Part shown: positions 1 to 15,185 of the stretch, in pieces | Layout of the letters: every line of letters begins with the position of its first letter | Numbering within the stretch: position 1 is the stretch's first letter | Source: Oscarella lobularis | Taxonomy: Eukaryota; Porifera; Homoscleromorpha; Homosclerophorida; Oscarellidae | Reading direction: 5' to 3' | DNA length: 64,000 nt | NCBI RefSeq assembly: GCF_947507565.1 | Contig: NC_089178.1 | Coordinates: 1,302,001-1,366,000 of the forward strand | Notes under the pieces: generated by a model | Told to the model about the DNA's origin: nothing | Seen by the model: the letters and a program-made list of their open reading frames with translations, nothing else | Database searches by the model: none | Program-made: the position numbers and the translations under genes

Positions 1-2927
1 AAGCTCGTATCTGTATTCATGTTCTTCAAGAGCCCTGACACCCTTGTCAAAGCATGCAATCGCTTTGCCGTATTCGCGAAGACTGTGGTGAGCTCGACCA
101 ACTGCGCCATATATGCTTCCCTTATCATGTACATAGCTGGCTGTTGAATCATTAGCACGTAGTTCAAAGCGTTCCAGTGCTTCGCTGTCCTCAAGATATT
201 TAAGCGTCTTTTGGCAGTCTCCAGCATCTAAAAATACTTCTGCGTAGGCAATCTGTGCCAAAGCTAAATTTTCCTTTTGCTTTTCTTCACCATCAGAATA
301 TTCAACTCGCAATTCCCAAAGGCGCACCGACTTCGAAATAAGTTTTTTGGCTTCATTGAGATCGCCGCGTCTCCTTTCGACTTCTCCCAAATACTGCAGC
401 GTAGAGGCGTGAAATGCTGAACTGAGCAGTTCGCCGTCTTCTCTAGCACGTTCAAGAGCTGCCAGCAGGATCTTTTTCCCGTCGATAAAATGTCCCAAAA
501 TCGAGTTCATTCGCCCAACGTGCATGAGAAAGTGTGGATCAAGGAATCTGTTCTGTTTCGGATTTGGCCCAATCAGTTTAGCAGCGTGAGGAAGTAACGC
601 TTCGTAGACGGGCATCATGTTGGTTCTAAATTTTTTAAAAGCTGCCTGCAGCAACTTTGATAGCATCTGCTTTTCATTTGACTTTAAGCTTGAATAAAAG
701 TTCTTCACTTGTCTTGCAATTTCCGCATGCATCACAATTCGACTGTTCCGCTCCGTTGCAGGATCTGCATTGTCAAAGTCAATGAGGTGACATTTCTTTA
801 GATTGCGTAGAAGTACGTGAAGCTCCATGGGAACGAAGTCGTAACTTTCAGGATTTCCTCTACTAGAACATCGTGCTTGAGACACTGCTGGCTTCAGCCG
901 TCTTCCAAGAGCGCTACTATCATCCAGCCCATCAATTCCAAGAGTGAAAAGATGAATTGGGACCGGATTTGGTGCGTCGGAATGAGCCAGGACAATCAAT
1001 AATTCCTTTTCTTCTTTTCCTGAAATAGCCCGCCTAATACATTCCCCATATACCCACTGCCTTTCAAATTTTCCTTTCTCCAACAAAAGAAGGTCCTTTT
1101 TTGGTTGACTCCATTTGTAGTAGTCATGCAAAGTAACGCTATTCTCATTCACAAACGCAGACACCAGGTCAAGGAGCAAAGGTATTCCCCCAATAGCCTT
1201 TGCTATGTTTCTAGCTGCTTCGCCATCCTCATCGTTTATATTGGAAACATGTCTATCGATAAGCGCAGTTTCAACACTCTTTTCCGACAGAGGAAATAGT
1301 TTGTGATAATGAAGATCGACGTCTAGGCAGCCCACCTTTTTCAGTGTTGCCTGTGTTGTAAATATGCAATGAACTTCCGGTGGAAGAGCGTCTTCTAAAA
1401 ACCGATAAACCGTATATTTCTTAGTGCTGGACTCATTGGATTTATTGAGTCCATCAAAGACGAGAAGAATGCGTTCCTTTTTCCTTCTAAAAGAGTAGAC
1501 CCAACTTCTAGCGCACTCAAATGACTCAATGAAGTGATATTCGCCAGGCCGGCCAGTAGCTGACTCAAGCGGGTCAAGCCATGGACGAATTTGACTGATC
1601 TTGCAAATAGATTGTTGAAAATTGTTTTCATTTGAACAGGTAATGTACCAGACGACGTCATATTGGTTCTTAATTTCATGAACTAGCTTAAGTGCCAGTG
1701 AGGTTTTTCCGATGCCCGCCATACCACCAATAGCAACAACTCCGCTTCTTTTAAGTATTGCAAGAACGTCTTCTAAATCCTTTTTCCTTCCTACAAGTTC
1801 TACTTCCTTGTTCTCGGGAACATCAAAAAGCGTTGTTCTGTTTGCTGGTCCTGATTGGCTAGACTGCCTTGCCAAGCCCCTTGCCAGTGACGTTGGAGAA
1901 GTCTTCGAAGTCAAAGGCTCATCTTGTGTCAGATCCCCATCTTGTGTCAGATCCACGCATCGTGTCTCATCTTGAAGTGAAACTGCCAAAAATGAAAATG
2001 CTGTTACATTTTTAGTTTTGTTGAGATTGCCATGCTAGACTTACAGTGACTAAGAAGCTCTTGAGCAGCAGTAGCATGACCAACTTCGCATAAAACCTTT
2101 AGCAATTCCTGAAAGCTGCCATCAGAACAGCTCCAGCAATATAGACGTTGACAAATTTCTTCAGCTGTTTCAGCATCATCGCTAATATTGCCCAGCTTTT
2201 GTAATATAGAAGACCAGCCAGTGTGACAAGGACAAGGAAGCTGAACAACTTTCTGCAAGATGCCATAACTGACGTTGGCCAAATTGGATGGAAGATTAGT
2301 CCAAATTCTAGAAAACATGATTTGATTTAGATTATTGGCGCCTGCAATAAAAAGGTTTCATTAATTCAAAAAGTATTTCTCTGTTGACTGATAATGGCTT
2401 ACTATCCTTTCGGCGAACTTTTCCACAGAAAAGCAGCATTTCAAAGGCAGCCAGTTTTTCATCAAGTAAATAGGCTGCTTTTGCCACCTCAAGAGCTGGA
2501 ACATGTCCTTGCTCCAGGCAATATGCTAGGCATGCGGAGGGCTCCCTTCGTGCTTTTTCAATTTCAAAAACGGTTTCTGTCGAGAAGTTCAAGAGTTGAG
2601 CAAGAGGTAGGATCCTTGATGGATTCATGGAACGAAGGACATTCTCAAATTGCTGTCGGTTGCAGGTTTCGTGTGTCGAAACCGAGTCCACGCCTTCATC
2701 CCCTCCTTGCTCCACCTCCTTCTTCGTACCGTGACTGTACAGCCGGATATAAAGAAAGGAGAGAAATATGACGACAACAGTGACGATAGCAGTGACGACC
2801 ACACTGAGAACGATGCTGAACATTGCGCTGCAACAGAACAGGAACGTAGCTGCGGGGTCGAACGTTGAGAATGCGATGCGCACTGGCACAGCGTAGGCTG
2901 CCACTTTCCTTGCGTCATTTGCCACGT
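1..2927 (-). CDS. Membrane-anchored tandem death-fold / NB-ARC / TPR protein (partial, NLR-like)
   Basis: Probably an intracellular sensor or apoptosis adaptor of the STAND ATPase class. Read on the minus strand, the protein opens with a long hydrophobic stretch (about 2870-2760, rich in V, I, F and L, ending in a basic HGTKK), then a death-fold-like helical domain (about 2680-2400), a second death domain with the typical W-x-x-L-x-x-LG pattern (about 2290-2040), a linker, and an NB-ARC domain with P-loop GGMAGIGKTS (about 1720) and Walker B ILLVFDGL (about 1465). The remainder to the left edge is helical, with TPR-like repeats. Two introns fit: 2396-2337 (GTAAGC...TTGCAG) and about 2036-1981 (GTAAGT...TTGGCAG); both keep the frame. 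From about 1980 to base 1 the frame is one open exon. The 5' end is unresolved: the frame stays open upstream of 2927 without an in-frame ATG, so a further first exon is likely. C-terminus lies outside the window. Ligand unknown. Confidence 0.8.
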
Positions 2928-3442
2928 GCGGGACGATAATATCAGAAAACAGTATGCTAATGAAAAAGTCTTCAAAAGGATTGCGTTGTAAAAGAGACGT
3001 TGTTAAACGAAACAGCTGAAAATGAGGGCAAGGAAACTGTAATCCATAAAAAAAGAGAACGGCGTCCCGGATGTGAAGAAGATGACGTTCTTTTAGCGCG
3101 CTCTATCTTTGACTCTTCCACGCCCTTCCTCCTACCGCCATTACGCAACAATCACGTGCTTGGCGTCCCAAGCGAAACTGACGAGAAGCGACAGTCTTTG
3201 AAGCGCACTCCTATCCCGAGGTAAGAAAATGTCTTTAAAGACAACAATGGGGCAAAATTGCGCGGTCATATGCACTCAACGGCCCGAAATACGGTCGCAA
3301 AAGGCGTTTCGGCACGTTTTGCCCACGCTCCTAGTTCTTTCGAGACCACGCACGGTCGATCGCTTTCGTTGCCTAACGAATACGACTAATTATAACGATA
3401 TATGCGAGTAACGAAGTGGTTTTGCCTAGAATTCCGCAAGCA
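2928..3442. promoter_or_regulatory. Divergent intergenic region, NB-ARC gene / RAB7
   Basis: About 500 bp between two head-to-head genes. It must contain the RAB7 promoter and the unresolved 5' exon of the NB-ARC protein. A CACGTG hexamer lies near 3154. No conserved ORF or RNA gene recognised. Confidence 0.4.
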
Positions 3443-4310
<868 letters not shown>

Positions 4311-4546
4311 GTGGATCGTTTCTTCCATCTCGTTGCGTGGCGTCGTCGCGTTCGTTCTCACATTCTTGTCATTCTGCTATTAGTATGATCAACTGAGTGA
4401 TATTAATTATGACTTTTCCCCTCCTTACCCTGGAATGCCCTGTAGCAGATTCTTTTTTGTGTGTGTTTGTGCTGTCGTTAGTAAGTATACGTATGAAATA
4501 ATATTTTTGTATACCAATGGGGTGGAAGGGGCGAGGGGAATTCTTC

Positions 4547-6220
4547 TCATTGCTCGTCCAATTCCTCGGCGTCACGTGCTTTATAAATACCCAATGTCTT
4601 CTGTTCTTCGATGCACTTTTCTAAGAGAGATTGCAACTGATCTGAGTCCAGTGAAGGAATCTAAGACAAAATATTCAATAAGCGGATTTTATTATTATTA
4701 TTATGACATTTAAACTCACTTCCGTTTCTGAGCAGGAATTCAACTCTTCGAGAGTCTTGTCTATTTCTTTCAGCCTTTCCGTTTCTATAACAACCATTCT
4801 TTTGACTTTCTTTAATTGATTAATTAATTAAAAACGCACCTGACTGTTGCTTTGGTAAAAGGAACTCTTCAATCCCGTCGTCTCCATCTTCTTTAGAAGG
4901 TCTGCTACTAATCATTGACACAGTTCGTTCCTTCCAATGCCCTTCAGGCACGAGAGCGTTCAGCCTCTCATTCAGATCATCCAACGCCTTTCTTTCGTCA
5001 ACAGACGGAGTGAATCCATCGCTGATTATAGTCTGTAAAGCCGTCATAGCGGAGTCTTCCTCTTCATCCGTTTTCTCGTCAACGTCAACTAGCAGTTCTT
5101 CCAACCGTTTTTTCTCCTCGCTCGTCATCGCTATGACGTTGCCTGCGTCGCTAGCAAGCTCAATATTTCGTCTAATAAAATTCCTTCTTTTCGCTGTCGC
5201 CGCCGCATCTTCATCGTCGTCACAAGTTTCAACGCGTGATTGACGTTCTTCTGAACGTCGCATGTCACTTGGTTGCGTAGCAAAAAGAGGGCTTATACTC
5301 CTCGAAGGGATCCCACTCGTTTCGACTACTTCTAAAGCTTTTTCGTCTGATTCGTTGACGCTCTTCGGTTCAGCTGTCACTTTGGTGGACTTATTGGCGC
5401 CTTTTCTCTTGGATCTACCGTATCGTTTTTGTCTCTCGGTTCGCTCACTTGCCTGTTGCTCATCCAATAGTTTGATTTGCTTCTCTAGTTCCAATCTCTG
5501 CTCCTTCAAAATCTTCTCTTTCTAAGCACAAGACATTGGATAATGATGTCTATGTCTGAAGGATTGATTTTTCTCACCTTGCTTCTGTCGGCCAATAATT
5601 GATCAAGTCTCTGAATTCTAGCGAGTGCTTTTTTCAAAATTGCTTCTTGCTGATGGCAGTCACGTGATGGCTGTGACGGTGCCGGCGACGAGTGAGATCC
5701 CTCTTCCGATTCCAAGTCATCGACATATTCACCGGAATCGTCGTCGTCGTCGTCATTGCTACTCTCGTCTCGTTCAGCCTGCATGACCCAAAAGGCGTCA
5801 GCACCGTAGCGTTTGTGACGAAACGAAGAAACGCGTCCTTCTTCGTCATCTCCAACTTCCTAAGAAGAAGAAAAATCAATAATAATATACATTTATAGAC
5901 TATGTATCCATCATTACCTTTTGACGATGATATTCAAAAGAATTTAGTATGCGATCCCATTCCGAGTCGGCTGGGCTGGTTTGCCGGCCTGTTCCTGGTC
6001 TCGAGTTGAGGAGAGTCGAGGGGGGCGGGGCACCGTCAGGAGGAAGATATTCCAATGACGTTTGGCTTTGACGCTGCAAAGACGCGGTCACGCGAGCTAG
6101 AAAGTCTTTCCTCGTACTTACCGATGCTGGAACCTTCGATGACGATCGGCTCGCCGTGTGAGCAGTCGAGAGAAACGAGTCGACGCTGAGAAAACGACCA
6201 TTGGAGCTCATTTTTTCCAT
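4547..6220 (-). CDS. FSIP1: Fibrous sheath-interacting protein 1 homologue
   Basis: Coiled-coil protein of the FSIP1 family, linked in other animals to the sperm fibrous sheath and cilia. At least six exons on the minus strand. Recognised blocks: ILKKALARIQRLDQLLADR (about 5650-5570), the signature RRNFIRRNIELA followed by EEKKRLEELLVDVDEK (about 5185-5065), RLKEIDKTLEEL (about 4770) and a last exon with SDQLQSLLEKCIEEQK ending at TGA 4549-4547. These four blocks occur in the same order in human FSIP1. The N-terminal third is low-complexity and acidic (a run of Asp near 5745). The start ATG at 6220 gives MEKMSSNGRF; a second in-frame ATG follows three codons later. The family match rests on short conserved blocks, so orthology is likely rather than certain. 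Confidence 0.85.
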
Positions 6221-6449
6221 CGTGGGGACTCCCTCCGTTTACCTTCCTCGCGAGACGACTTCCATTCGGTTCTCGTGCGACGTCGACTCGCTTCTCGTTA
6301 TAAATCCCGACGCCATCCTCTTCAAAAGCGTTTGTTGGGACTTGAACCCGGATTTTTGGGCTCGCTCTCCCCCGTATAAGACGATCAGCCAATAAGCATA
6401 GCGCACGGTTCCTTGTCTAACTTACACGTGTACTTAGACTGCATTCACT
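6221..6449. promoter_or_regulatory. Bidirectional promoter, FSIP1 / MANF
   Basis: The 229 bp separate two divergent start codons. A CCAAT box lies at 6389-6393 (context CAGCCAATAAGC). CACGTG occurs near 6426. No TATA box convincingly placed. Confidence 0.5.
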
Positions 6450-7140
6450 ATGGTTGGAGCGTATCGTTGTCCCTTGTTGGTTCTCGTCGTCCTTCTCGGC
6501 ACGATCTCGTCGCAAGTCGACGCGAAACTGAAGGAAGGAGACTGTGAAGGTGAGCGAAAGTATTCCACGTGGAACAAACGGTCCTTTACTCGCTACAATT
6601 GCAGTCTGCATCAAATTCCTCACGAAATTCGTCGACGGGCTAACATCAGAAGAAAAAGAGTTGCCTAATATGGAGAAAAAACTCAGACTGACGTGCGAGG
6701 AAGCAAAACGAAAGGAAAATCGCTTCGTGAGTAGTCAACTCGACTCGCGTTGACAAACAAAGGAAATAGTGATCGTTTAGTGTTACTATATCGGAGCTAC
6801 GGAAGACGCGGCGACGGGAATCGTCAACGAAGTGACGAAACCGCTTTCGTCGAGCATTCCACCGGAGAGAGTTTGCGAAAAATTGAAAAAACTCGATTCG
6901 CAAATTTGCGAACTTCGATACGGTCGATAACAATAAAGAAAACAGAGAGGAGAAAAAAAATGATACCTTTTTATTATAGATAAACAAATTGACTTGAAAA
7001 CGGTCGATTTGAAAAAGTTGCGTGTGAAAGATTTGAAAAAGATTCTCAGCGATTGGGACGAAATGTGCAAAGGCTGCGTCGAAAAGCAAGACTTTGTGCA
7101 GCGAATCGAAGAACTAAAGCACAAGCACGTAGAACTCTAG
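6450..7140 (+). CDS. MANF: Mesencephalic astrocyte-derived neurotrophic factor (MANF/CDNF)
   Basis: ER-resident and secreted unfolded-protein-response factor. Four exons (6450-6549, 6605-6726, 6781-6922, 6980-7140) give about 174 residues. An N-terminal signal peptide (hydrophobic LLVLVVLLG core) is followed by the saposin-like domain with GDCEVC and [11 protein letters not shown], then [14 protein letters not shown], then the C-terminal SAP-like domain with [13 protein letters not shown] and the CKGC CXXC motif. The protein ends in HVEL, a KDEL-like ER-retrieval tetrapeptide. The third donor is GTCGAT, unusual but required for the frame. A single MANF/CDNF-type gene before the vertebrate duplication is expected in an invertebrate. 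Confidence 0.97.
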
Positions 7141-7340
7141 TAGAGTTTACCCCTTAGTCAACGTTTTTTTTGTGAGAGAATCTTCCTATGATGCTCTCTA
7201 CCATCCAATCATACGTACGTACAATAAACACAAAAAAACAATACATCTCTCTACAGTCTACAAACGAATTTTTTTAATTGATTTTCGAAGCGTCTTCTTT
7301 CCTACAATTTCTTACTACATTGGAGGAGACGAGGATTTTT

Positions 7341-9241
<1,901 letters not shown>

Positions 9242-9351
9242 TATGCCGTGCGCGGACGAAAGGGAAGAAGAATCGGAGTCGTCGGAGCAACACGCATGCG
9301 CCGAACGAACCAACACATCCTCCATTACCTAATTTTCTTCCTTTCGTCGTG
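9242..9351. promoter_or_regulatory. Bidirectional promoter, CAMK1 / RTCB
   Basis: Only 110 bp lie between the divergent start codons. It contains CGCATGCGCC at 9293-9302, which resembles the NRF1 palindrome typical of TATA-less animal promoters. Confidence 0.5.
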
Positions 9352-11709
9352 ATGAGTCGCAGCTACAAGGAGGAGCTCGAATACATCGAACGCGTGGCGC
9401 CCTGCTGCTTTCGAATCAAACAGGGATTCGTGCCCAATATGAGAGTAAGCCAACGTGACGTCATATTCCACACACACGCGTGACCTTTTCCTTAGGTCGA
9501 AGGCCGATTTTTCGTCAACGATTCTTTGGAAGCACTCATGCTCGAAGAACTAAAACACCACGCGTCCTGTCGCGGTATAATTGGGAAGAGCCTTTCCTAA
9601 ATAAATAAAGTTCGCTTCCTTTTCCCGCAGGGGTGGGAGGATTTTTGCCCGCCGTCAAGCAAATTGCCAACGTCGCCGCACTTCCGGGAATCGTTTCCGT
9701 ATAATCTAATAAAAATTAATTATTATTTTTCAATTATTATTTATTTATTTATTTTTTAGAAATCTGTTGGTTTGCCTGACATTCATGCGGGTTACGGTTT
9801 TGCAATTGGCAACATGGCTGCCTTTGATATGGACGATCCCGATGCGGTTGTATCTCCTGGCGGCGTCGGCTTTGATATCAATTGCGGTGTAAGACTTCTG
9901 CGAACGAATTTGGACGAAAAGGACGTTGAACCGGTCAAAGAACAACTCACCCAATCGCTCTTTGATCATATTCCCGTTGGCGTCGGATCCAAGGGCGTCA
10001 TTCCCATGGTTGCAAAGTACCATGACGACGACGACACGCCCACAATTCCATTTGAATCCTTGTACGTGTAGAGATTTAGAAGAAGCGTTGGAGATGGGAA
10101 TGGACTGGTCTCTACGAGAAGGCTACGCGTGGGCCGAAGACAAAGAGCACTGCGAAGAATACGGACGCATGTTGCAGGCTGATCCGTCCAAAGTGAGCTC
10201 AAGAGCAAAGAAACGCGGACTTCCTCAGGTCGACTAATAAGATGCAGTGTCTCTTAATTTATTATTGAATCTATATCTTAGCTTGGTACTCTTGGTGCTG
10301 GAAATCACTATGCCGAGATTCAAGTTGTTGATGAGATCTATGATAAGCATTCGGCTAGCAAAATGGGTATTGATCATAAAGGCCAGGTACTTACTCTATT
10401 TGAGTCAGATCATCTTGTTTATTTTCGTGTCGCAGATTTGTGTTATGATTCATAGCGGATCGAGAGGCCTTGGCCATCAAGTAGCAACAGGTTCTAGATA
10501 AACAAAAGAAGGAAAGAATGAATGAATGAATGAATGATCTACGTTTATTCTTCCAGATGCTCTCGTGCAAATGGAAAAGGCTATGAAGAGGGACAAAATT
10601 CACGTTAACGATCGTCAGGTGAATTCCAATAATTCTAATAATTGGCCTAAAAGAATTAATTTTTTTCCTCCTCCTCCTCACTGTCCTCAGTTGGCTTGCG
10701 CTCGCATTTCATCCCAAGAGGGGCAAGACTATCTAAAAGGAATGGCCGCCGCAGCCAATTATGCTTGGGTGAATCGTTCCAGTATGACGTTTTTGACGAG
10801 ACAAGTACACTCGCTTACTAAGAGGATACACCCCTATTATTCGTTTCCTTTCTTTGAAGGCGTTTGCCAAAGCATTCAAGTCGACTCCTGACGATTTAGA
10901 CATGCACGTCATCTATGACGTTTCTCACAATATAGCAAAAGTCGAGCAGCACGTATGTTTCTTGAGAGCGCAAACTTCTCCGTATTGCTGTGAGAGATAA
11001 GGAAACTCTAGATGTTTGAAGGCAAGCAGAAAACCTTGCTGGTACATCGAAAGGGATCCACGAGAGCTTTTCCACCGCACCATCCTCTGATTCCAGTCGA
11101 CTATCAGGTACAAAACAAAGGCGAAGTGGTTCACCATCAATTCTTTTTTAGTTGACTGGGCAGCCAGTGCTGATTGGTGGAACGATGGGCACGTGCAGCT
11201 ACGTGCTCACAGGAACGGATAAAGGCATGGATGAAACGTTTGGAACGACGTGCCATGGAGCGGTGAGTGGCTGAGGAAAGGAAATAGAGCTTGAGGCATC
11301 ATTCTCTCTCCTCTCAGGGACGAGCCTTGTCTAGGGCAAAATCGAGGTGAGACACTCATGTTGCCACCGCTAATACGTAAAGGATCTTTTTTGAAGGCGC
11401 TCTTTGGGTTATGAGGATGTTCTCGCGAAACTAAAAGAGAAGGGGATATCGATTAGAGTCGCTTCGCCGAAGTTGGTTATGGAAGAGGTATGCATATGGG
11501 GATGGGGACGTTGTTCTTTTCTCTCTATGCCATGTGCGCACTTTTTAGGCTCCACAGTCGTACAAGAATGTAACTGATGTCGTCAATACATGTAAGTCGG
11601 TCTGGTCACGTAAAATTGGATGTGTAGTGGGGCGTTTTTTTAAGGTCATGAGGCTGGAATTAGCAAAAAGACTGTCAAATTGCGTCCTATTGCTGTCATC
11701 AAGGGATAG
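9352..11709 (+). CDS. RTCB: RtcB RNA ligase (tRNA-splicing ligase complex catalytic subunit)
   Basis: Joins 2',3'-cyclic-phosphate and 5'-OH RNA ends in tRNA splicing and XBP1 mRNA splicing, using GTP and Mn2+. About a dozen exons. Motifs in order: start [27 protein letters not shown], the metal-binding Cys in [90 protein letters not shown], and the guanylylated His in [15 protein letters not shown]. It ends with the universal [10 protein letters not shown]. The intron between PMVAK and DLEEAL starts GTACCA and ends GTGTAG. Nearly every motif matches human RTCB, so the enzyme is likely fully active. Confidence 0.97.
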
Positions 11710-11890
11710 GGGATGACTGTTTGTGAGACTAATCAAACAATGCGCTCCCTGGTGCGCGCAGCTTCATATTCCATACAGGTGCGTCATATACGTGCGCATA
11801 CTACAAACTAAACATCACATGAAACCAACACTGTTCGAAAAGCAAACAGAAAATTTTTAGCTCACTGTTAGGTTTACTCCTGCACATGAT

Positions 11891-14800
11891 TCAGTTCAGT
11901 GATGTTGTCTCCGGATTGTTCTTGCAACAACACGCAAAAACAGCCGCCACTAGAATGGCTAAGAAAACTGCTACTCCTAGAATTCCAAATACAGTCCTGA
12001 CTGCCTCCACCGTTACACGTGGCGATTCTCCCACGTCCAGGTCATCCGAGCATACGTTTGGATGTATCCATTGATCAATCAAGTTGGCGATAATATTCTC
12101 CTCTTTTAATTTGAGCAATGCCAAGGTCAAATTTCTTCTATATGGCTGCCCCTGACGCATTCCAATTCCGTAACCACCTTCATCAAAATCTCGTCCAATA
12201 ATCTTGGTCTTGCAGTCTGGATCTGTGCTTACGGCGTACTCAAGTGACAGCTCGTCCCAAATAAAGACATAGTCACCGCTACTGTTGCGAACGAGTTCAT
12301 ATCCCTCTTCGGCGCTTGCCACCATATTTATGAATTTTTTTTTGCCGCGCAAATAATTGCCCACTTTTTTGTACGGGTCAATGTCTGAATTGAGAAAAAA
12401 ACGCTCGACTGAAGAGTCTGCCACTGTTCCGTACTTAACATCTGTTTGATCAATGAGGTCGTCAACACTTTGAATTCCTGGAGTAACAATTTTGGCTACA
12501 AAATAAGTCGCCAAATTTGCCGTATACACGCTTATAATAATAGTAGAAAAGAAGAACCAGCCGCCAAAAAGAATACGTGAGGACCATGTGCTTCTTACCC
12601 TACCAAAGCATGCGTGCGGCGGCTGACGCTTATTCGAATTGTTGGTAGTCGGTTCAATAGTTTCATCCTCCGTTGTATCAATACCTTGCTGAGTCAGCGT
12701 GCTATAGAGTTGCCAGATGCTTTCAAAATATAGGACAACGTAGTTGACGCACGTCGAATCTGTATCAAGCGATTAATTAATTAATTAATAATATATTCAT
12801 TTTTACTCACAATTGAGAAGACGACATGCCGCCAGAACCGCAGGATATAAAACGATAATCCCTGTTAGTAGTCCCCACAGTTCCGAGGAAAACGGACGAA
12901 ACGGCGCGGATGCGTCATAGCTCTGCGCTTTTTTATAGCCATACAAAGTCACACTGGAATCCATCCAACAAGTACCAGCAAATGAAATATACTTGTCTCG
13001 TTCGATGGTTACAGTAACAGGTCCAACGGCAAGATCGGCTTCCTTTTATAACAAAGATCAAAGAACTTGAGTGGTAACTGTCTAAGACAATCTTACGCAT
13101 TCAAGAAGTTGGGCCATCATTCCTGTGGCAGTAACGGTTCCGTTTTTGTTCTCAATTATGTTTCCATACTTGTTATCACGCGCTGGAACAAGCGTGTATG
13201 TGAATTGCATGTATTTCTGCAACTCGTTCATCAGATCAACAACCAATCCGACATCTGAGCCCCTATCATTGACAAAAAAGTAGGGTTTCTCCTGTATCAA
13301 ACAGCTAGAGTTCTATATATCAAGTTGCTAACATCATACTCTTTACTTTTACTGAAGTCACATTAAAGTGATAGGGAGGGACAGCGTTGTTGCCAGGACA
13401 CTTTACAGGCAATGGAATAATGTCTCTTCGGCGCCTGCTCTGCGGTGAAAGATTTAGATCCTCTTCAAACAAATGCCTCGATACCAGGAGTTCATTTCCG
13501 TTCACGTAAGCCACCTACGTTAAACAAATCGCCAACAAATGAGCTGTTTCTTACATAATAATAATGCTTACGCACATTCCCTGTTTCACTAAGACGCAAT
13601 ATATTGTAGGTAGAATACATCCTAGCTTTTCCTGAAGAATCAAAAATAGTTGATCCAGATGCTCCAAAGCGCCCCCAATCAAGCTTTAGAAAAGCGCTCA
13701 TAAGTCTTAACAAAGTAGTGGTATTTTTACTTACATTTTGATCAACAAACGTCTGTTTATTGACGGTGGACTCGAGAAGCAGAATGGCGTCATAAACGGA
13801 TATCAAGTTTGCCTAATAAATAATAAGTTTCGTTAGGATGGTGGTAGTAGTAGAGACCAACCTGAGCTCGTTTATTAGCTGAGGGACAGTGAGCAAATAG
13901 TTCACATCCTTCGTCTACTCCCATAGCCCTCTCAAGTGGTTTGATTCCCACTCTTGTGGGCAAAACTCTTTCTATCCCAAACAACTCTACATTAACGGCA
14001 CTGAAAGCTACTGAAATGTCTTTCCAAAACGTTGGCTTTGATTCAATCTATACATAATTAGTAACATGTAGTGGACAAGCTACCTATACCTTACCTCCCA
14101 CGCAATGTCTTCAGTCACGAGCCACCCCATATTTCGCGTTCCTTTTTCCTGCCACAATTTAAGCATCTAAAACGCAACCAATATCTATTGCACGGGTTTA
14201 GCCAAGTCAAATTGCTAACTGCACCGCAATGAAGCGAAAGTAACAGGTGCGTGTGTAGCAGTGAACCACAACTGAATCAACGGGAATGTCAATAGCTTCT
14301 TCGTCAGTAAGCAAAGCAGAGCTGAGAACAGTAAAACCCGTTCTTTGTCCAAGTAGGTCCAGCGTCCTAAAACCTAAAGCAGAAATCAACATTGGCTGTT
14401 TACAACAAGGACTGGCCCGGCCCGGCCCGGCCCCATTGTATGCAAATAAAGCACGGTGGCGTGGCGACATGTACCTCGCTCGTCATCCGTATGCACAAGA
14501 ATGCGATGCCATTGAAAACGACTTGCGACGAGAGCCACAACCTTCATCTGCCCCTCTGATGAATGCCCGAGTCCAATTTCTTTCGCACAATGACCGTTCT
14601 TTGTTGAGTTGAGGGGAAGTGTTACCGTGGGAATGCGGAAATCAAGAGTCGACAAACAAGAGGGAGTCAAATGGACGATAGGAACGTCGCACAAAATGTC
14701 GCAATCTATCGTGACGTACAAGTGCGGTTAGCAATCGTCTGTTTTCGTTTATGATGCAAAACGCACTATTTAGTGCTGATGTGTATAGGACTTTTTCGGC

Positions 14801-15039
14801 CCCACCCAGTAGATGAGAGAGCTGGTCCTTAGCAATGAACGGCTTCAATTCGTCTTGGAGTACCACTGCCAGTCATGCATAAGGTTTGATGTACACACAG
14901 AGAACGCAAAAAACTCACCAAAGTCAACATGAGAATCACTCTGCTGCGGCACTATTGAATTCTCAAGGACGAAAACTGCTGGGGCAACAAAGAAACAAAG
15001 CAATGTGAATAGAAAGAAGTTCAAGTTGCGGCTCATCAT
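11891..15039 (-). CDS. Ionotropic glutamate receptor subunit, copy 1 (glycine-site-like)
   Basis: Ligand-gated cation channel subunit with an N-terminal signal sequence (MMSRNLNFFLFTLLCFF), an amino-terminal periplasmic-binding-like domain (about 14900-13600), S1 (about 13500-13030), M1, pore, M3, S2 and M4. The pore helix ends LTQQGI, so the Q/R site is Gln. M3 carries YTANLAT, the variant of SYTANLA. Ligand-site residues: PVTVTIER supplies the Pro, Thr and conserved Arg; S2 has DSSVERFF and FIWDELSLEY, an Asp where glutamate receptors have Glu. This set resembles vertebrate GluN1. M4 and a short CCCKNN tail close the protein, stop at 11891. Many small introns; tail-to-tail with RTCB. Its tandem paralogue follows at 16030-19135. 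Confidence 0.92.
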
Positions 15040-15092
15040 GAATGTCGCCTCAATCCAGCTTCGCAAGCTTAGCCTTGCAAGCCAGGATGTTC

Positions 15093-15117
15093 GGGTGAGA
15101 GAGACTTTCTCTCACCC
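15093..15117. repeat. Perfect 10-bp inverted repeat with 5-nt loop
   Basis: GGGTGAGAGA (15093-15102), loop GACTT, then its exact complement TCTCTCACCC (15108-15117). It lies 54 bp upstream of the copy-1 iGluR start codon, in the likely 5' UTR or promoter. Confidence 0.8.
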
Positions 15118-15146
15118 AGACATCCGGAAGAAGGCGCGCTAAAAGA

Positions 15147-15185
15147 GCTGCAAGCACATGCTGCAAGCACATGCTGCAAGCACAT
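15147..15185. repeat. Three exact copies of a 13-bp tandem repeat
   Basis: GCTGCAAGCACAT is repeated three times without change (15147-15159, 15160-15172, 15173-15185), just upstream of the 5' hairpin of the iGluR copy-1 gene. Confidence 0.9.

Noticed and set aside
6335-6360. A tRNA B-box-like string (GGGTTCAAGTCCC on the minus strand)
   Set aside because: The T-stem pairs in only three positions, and no A box, D arm or anticodon arm fits upstream.
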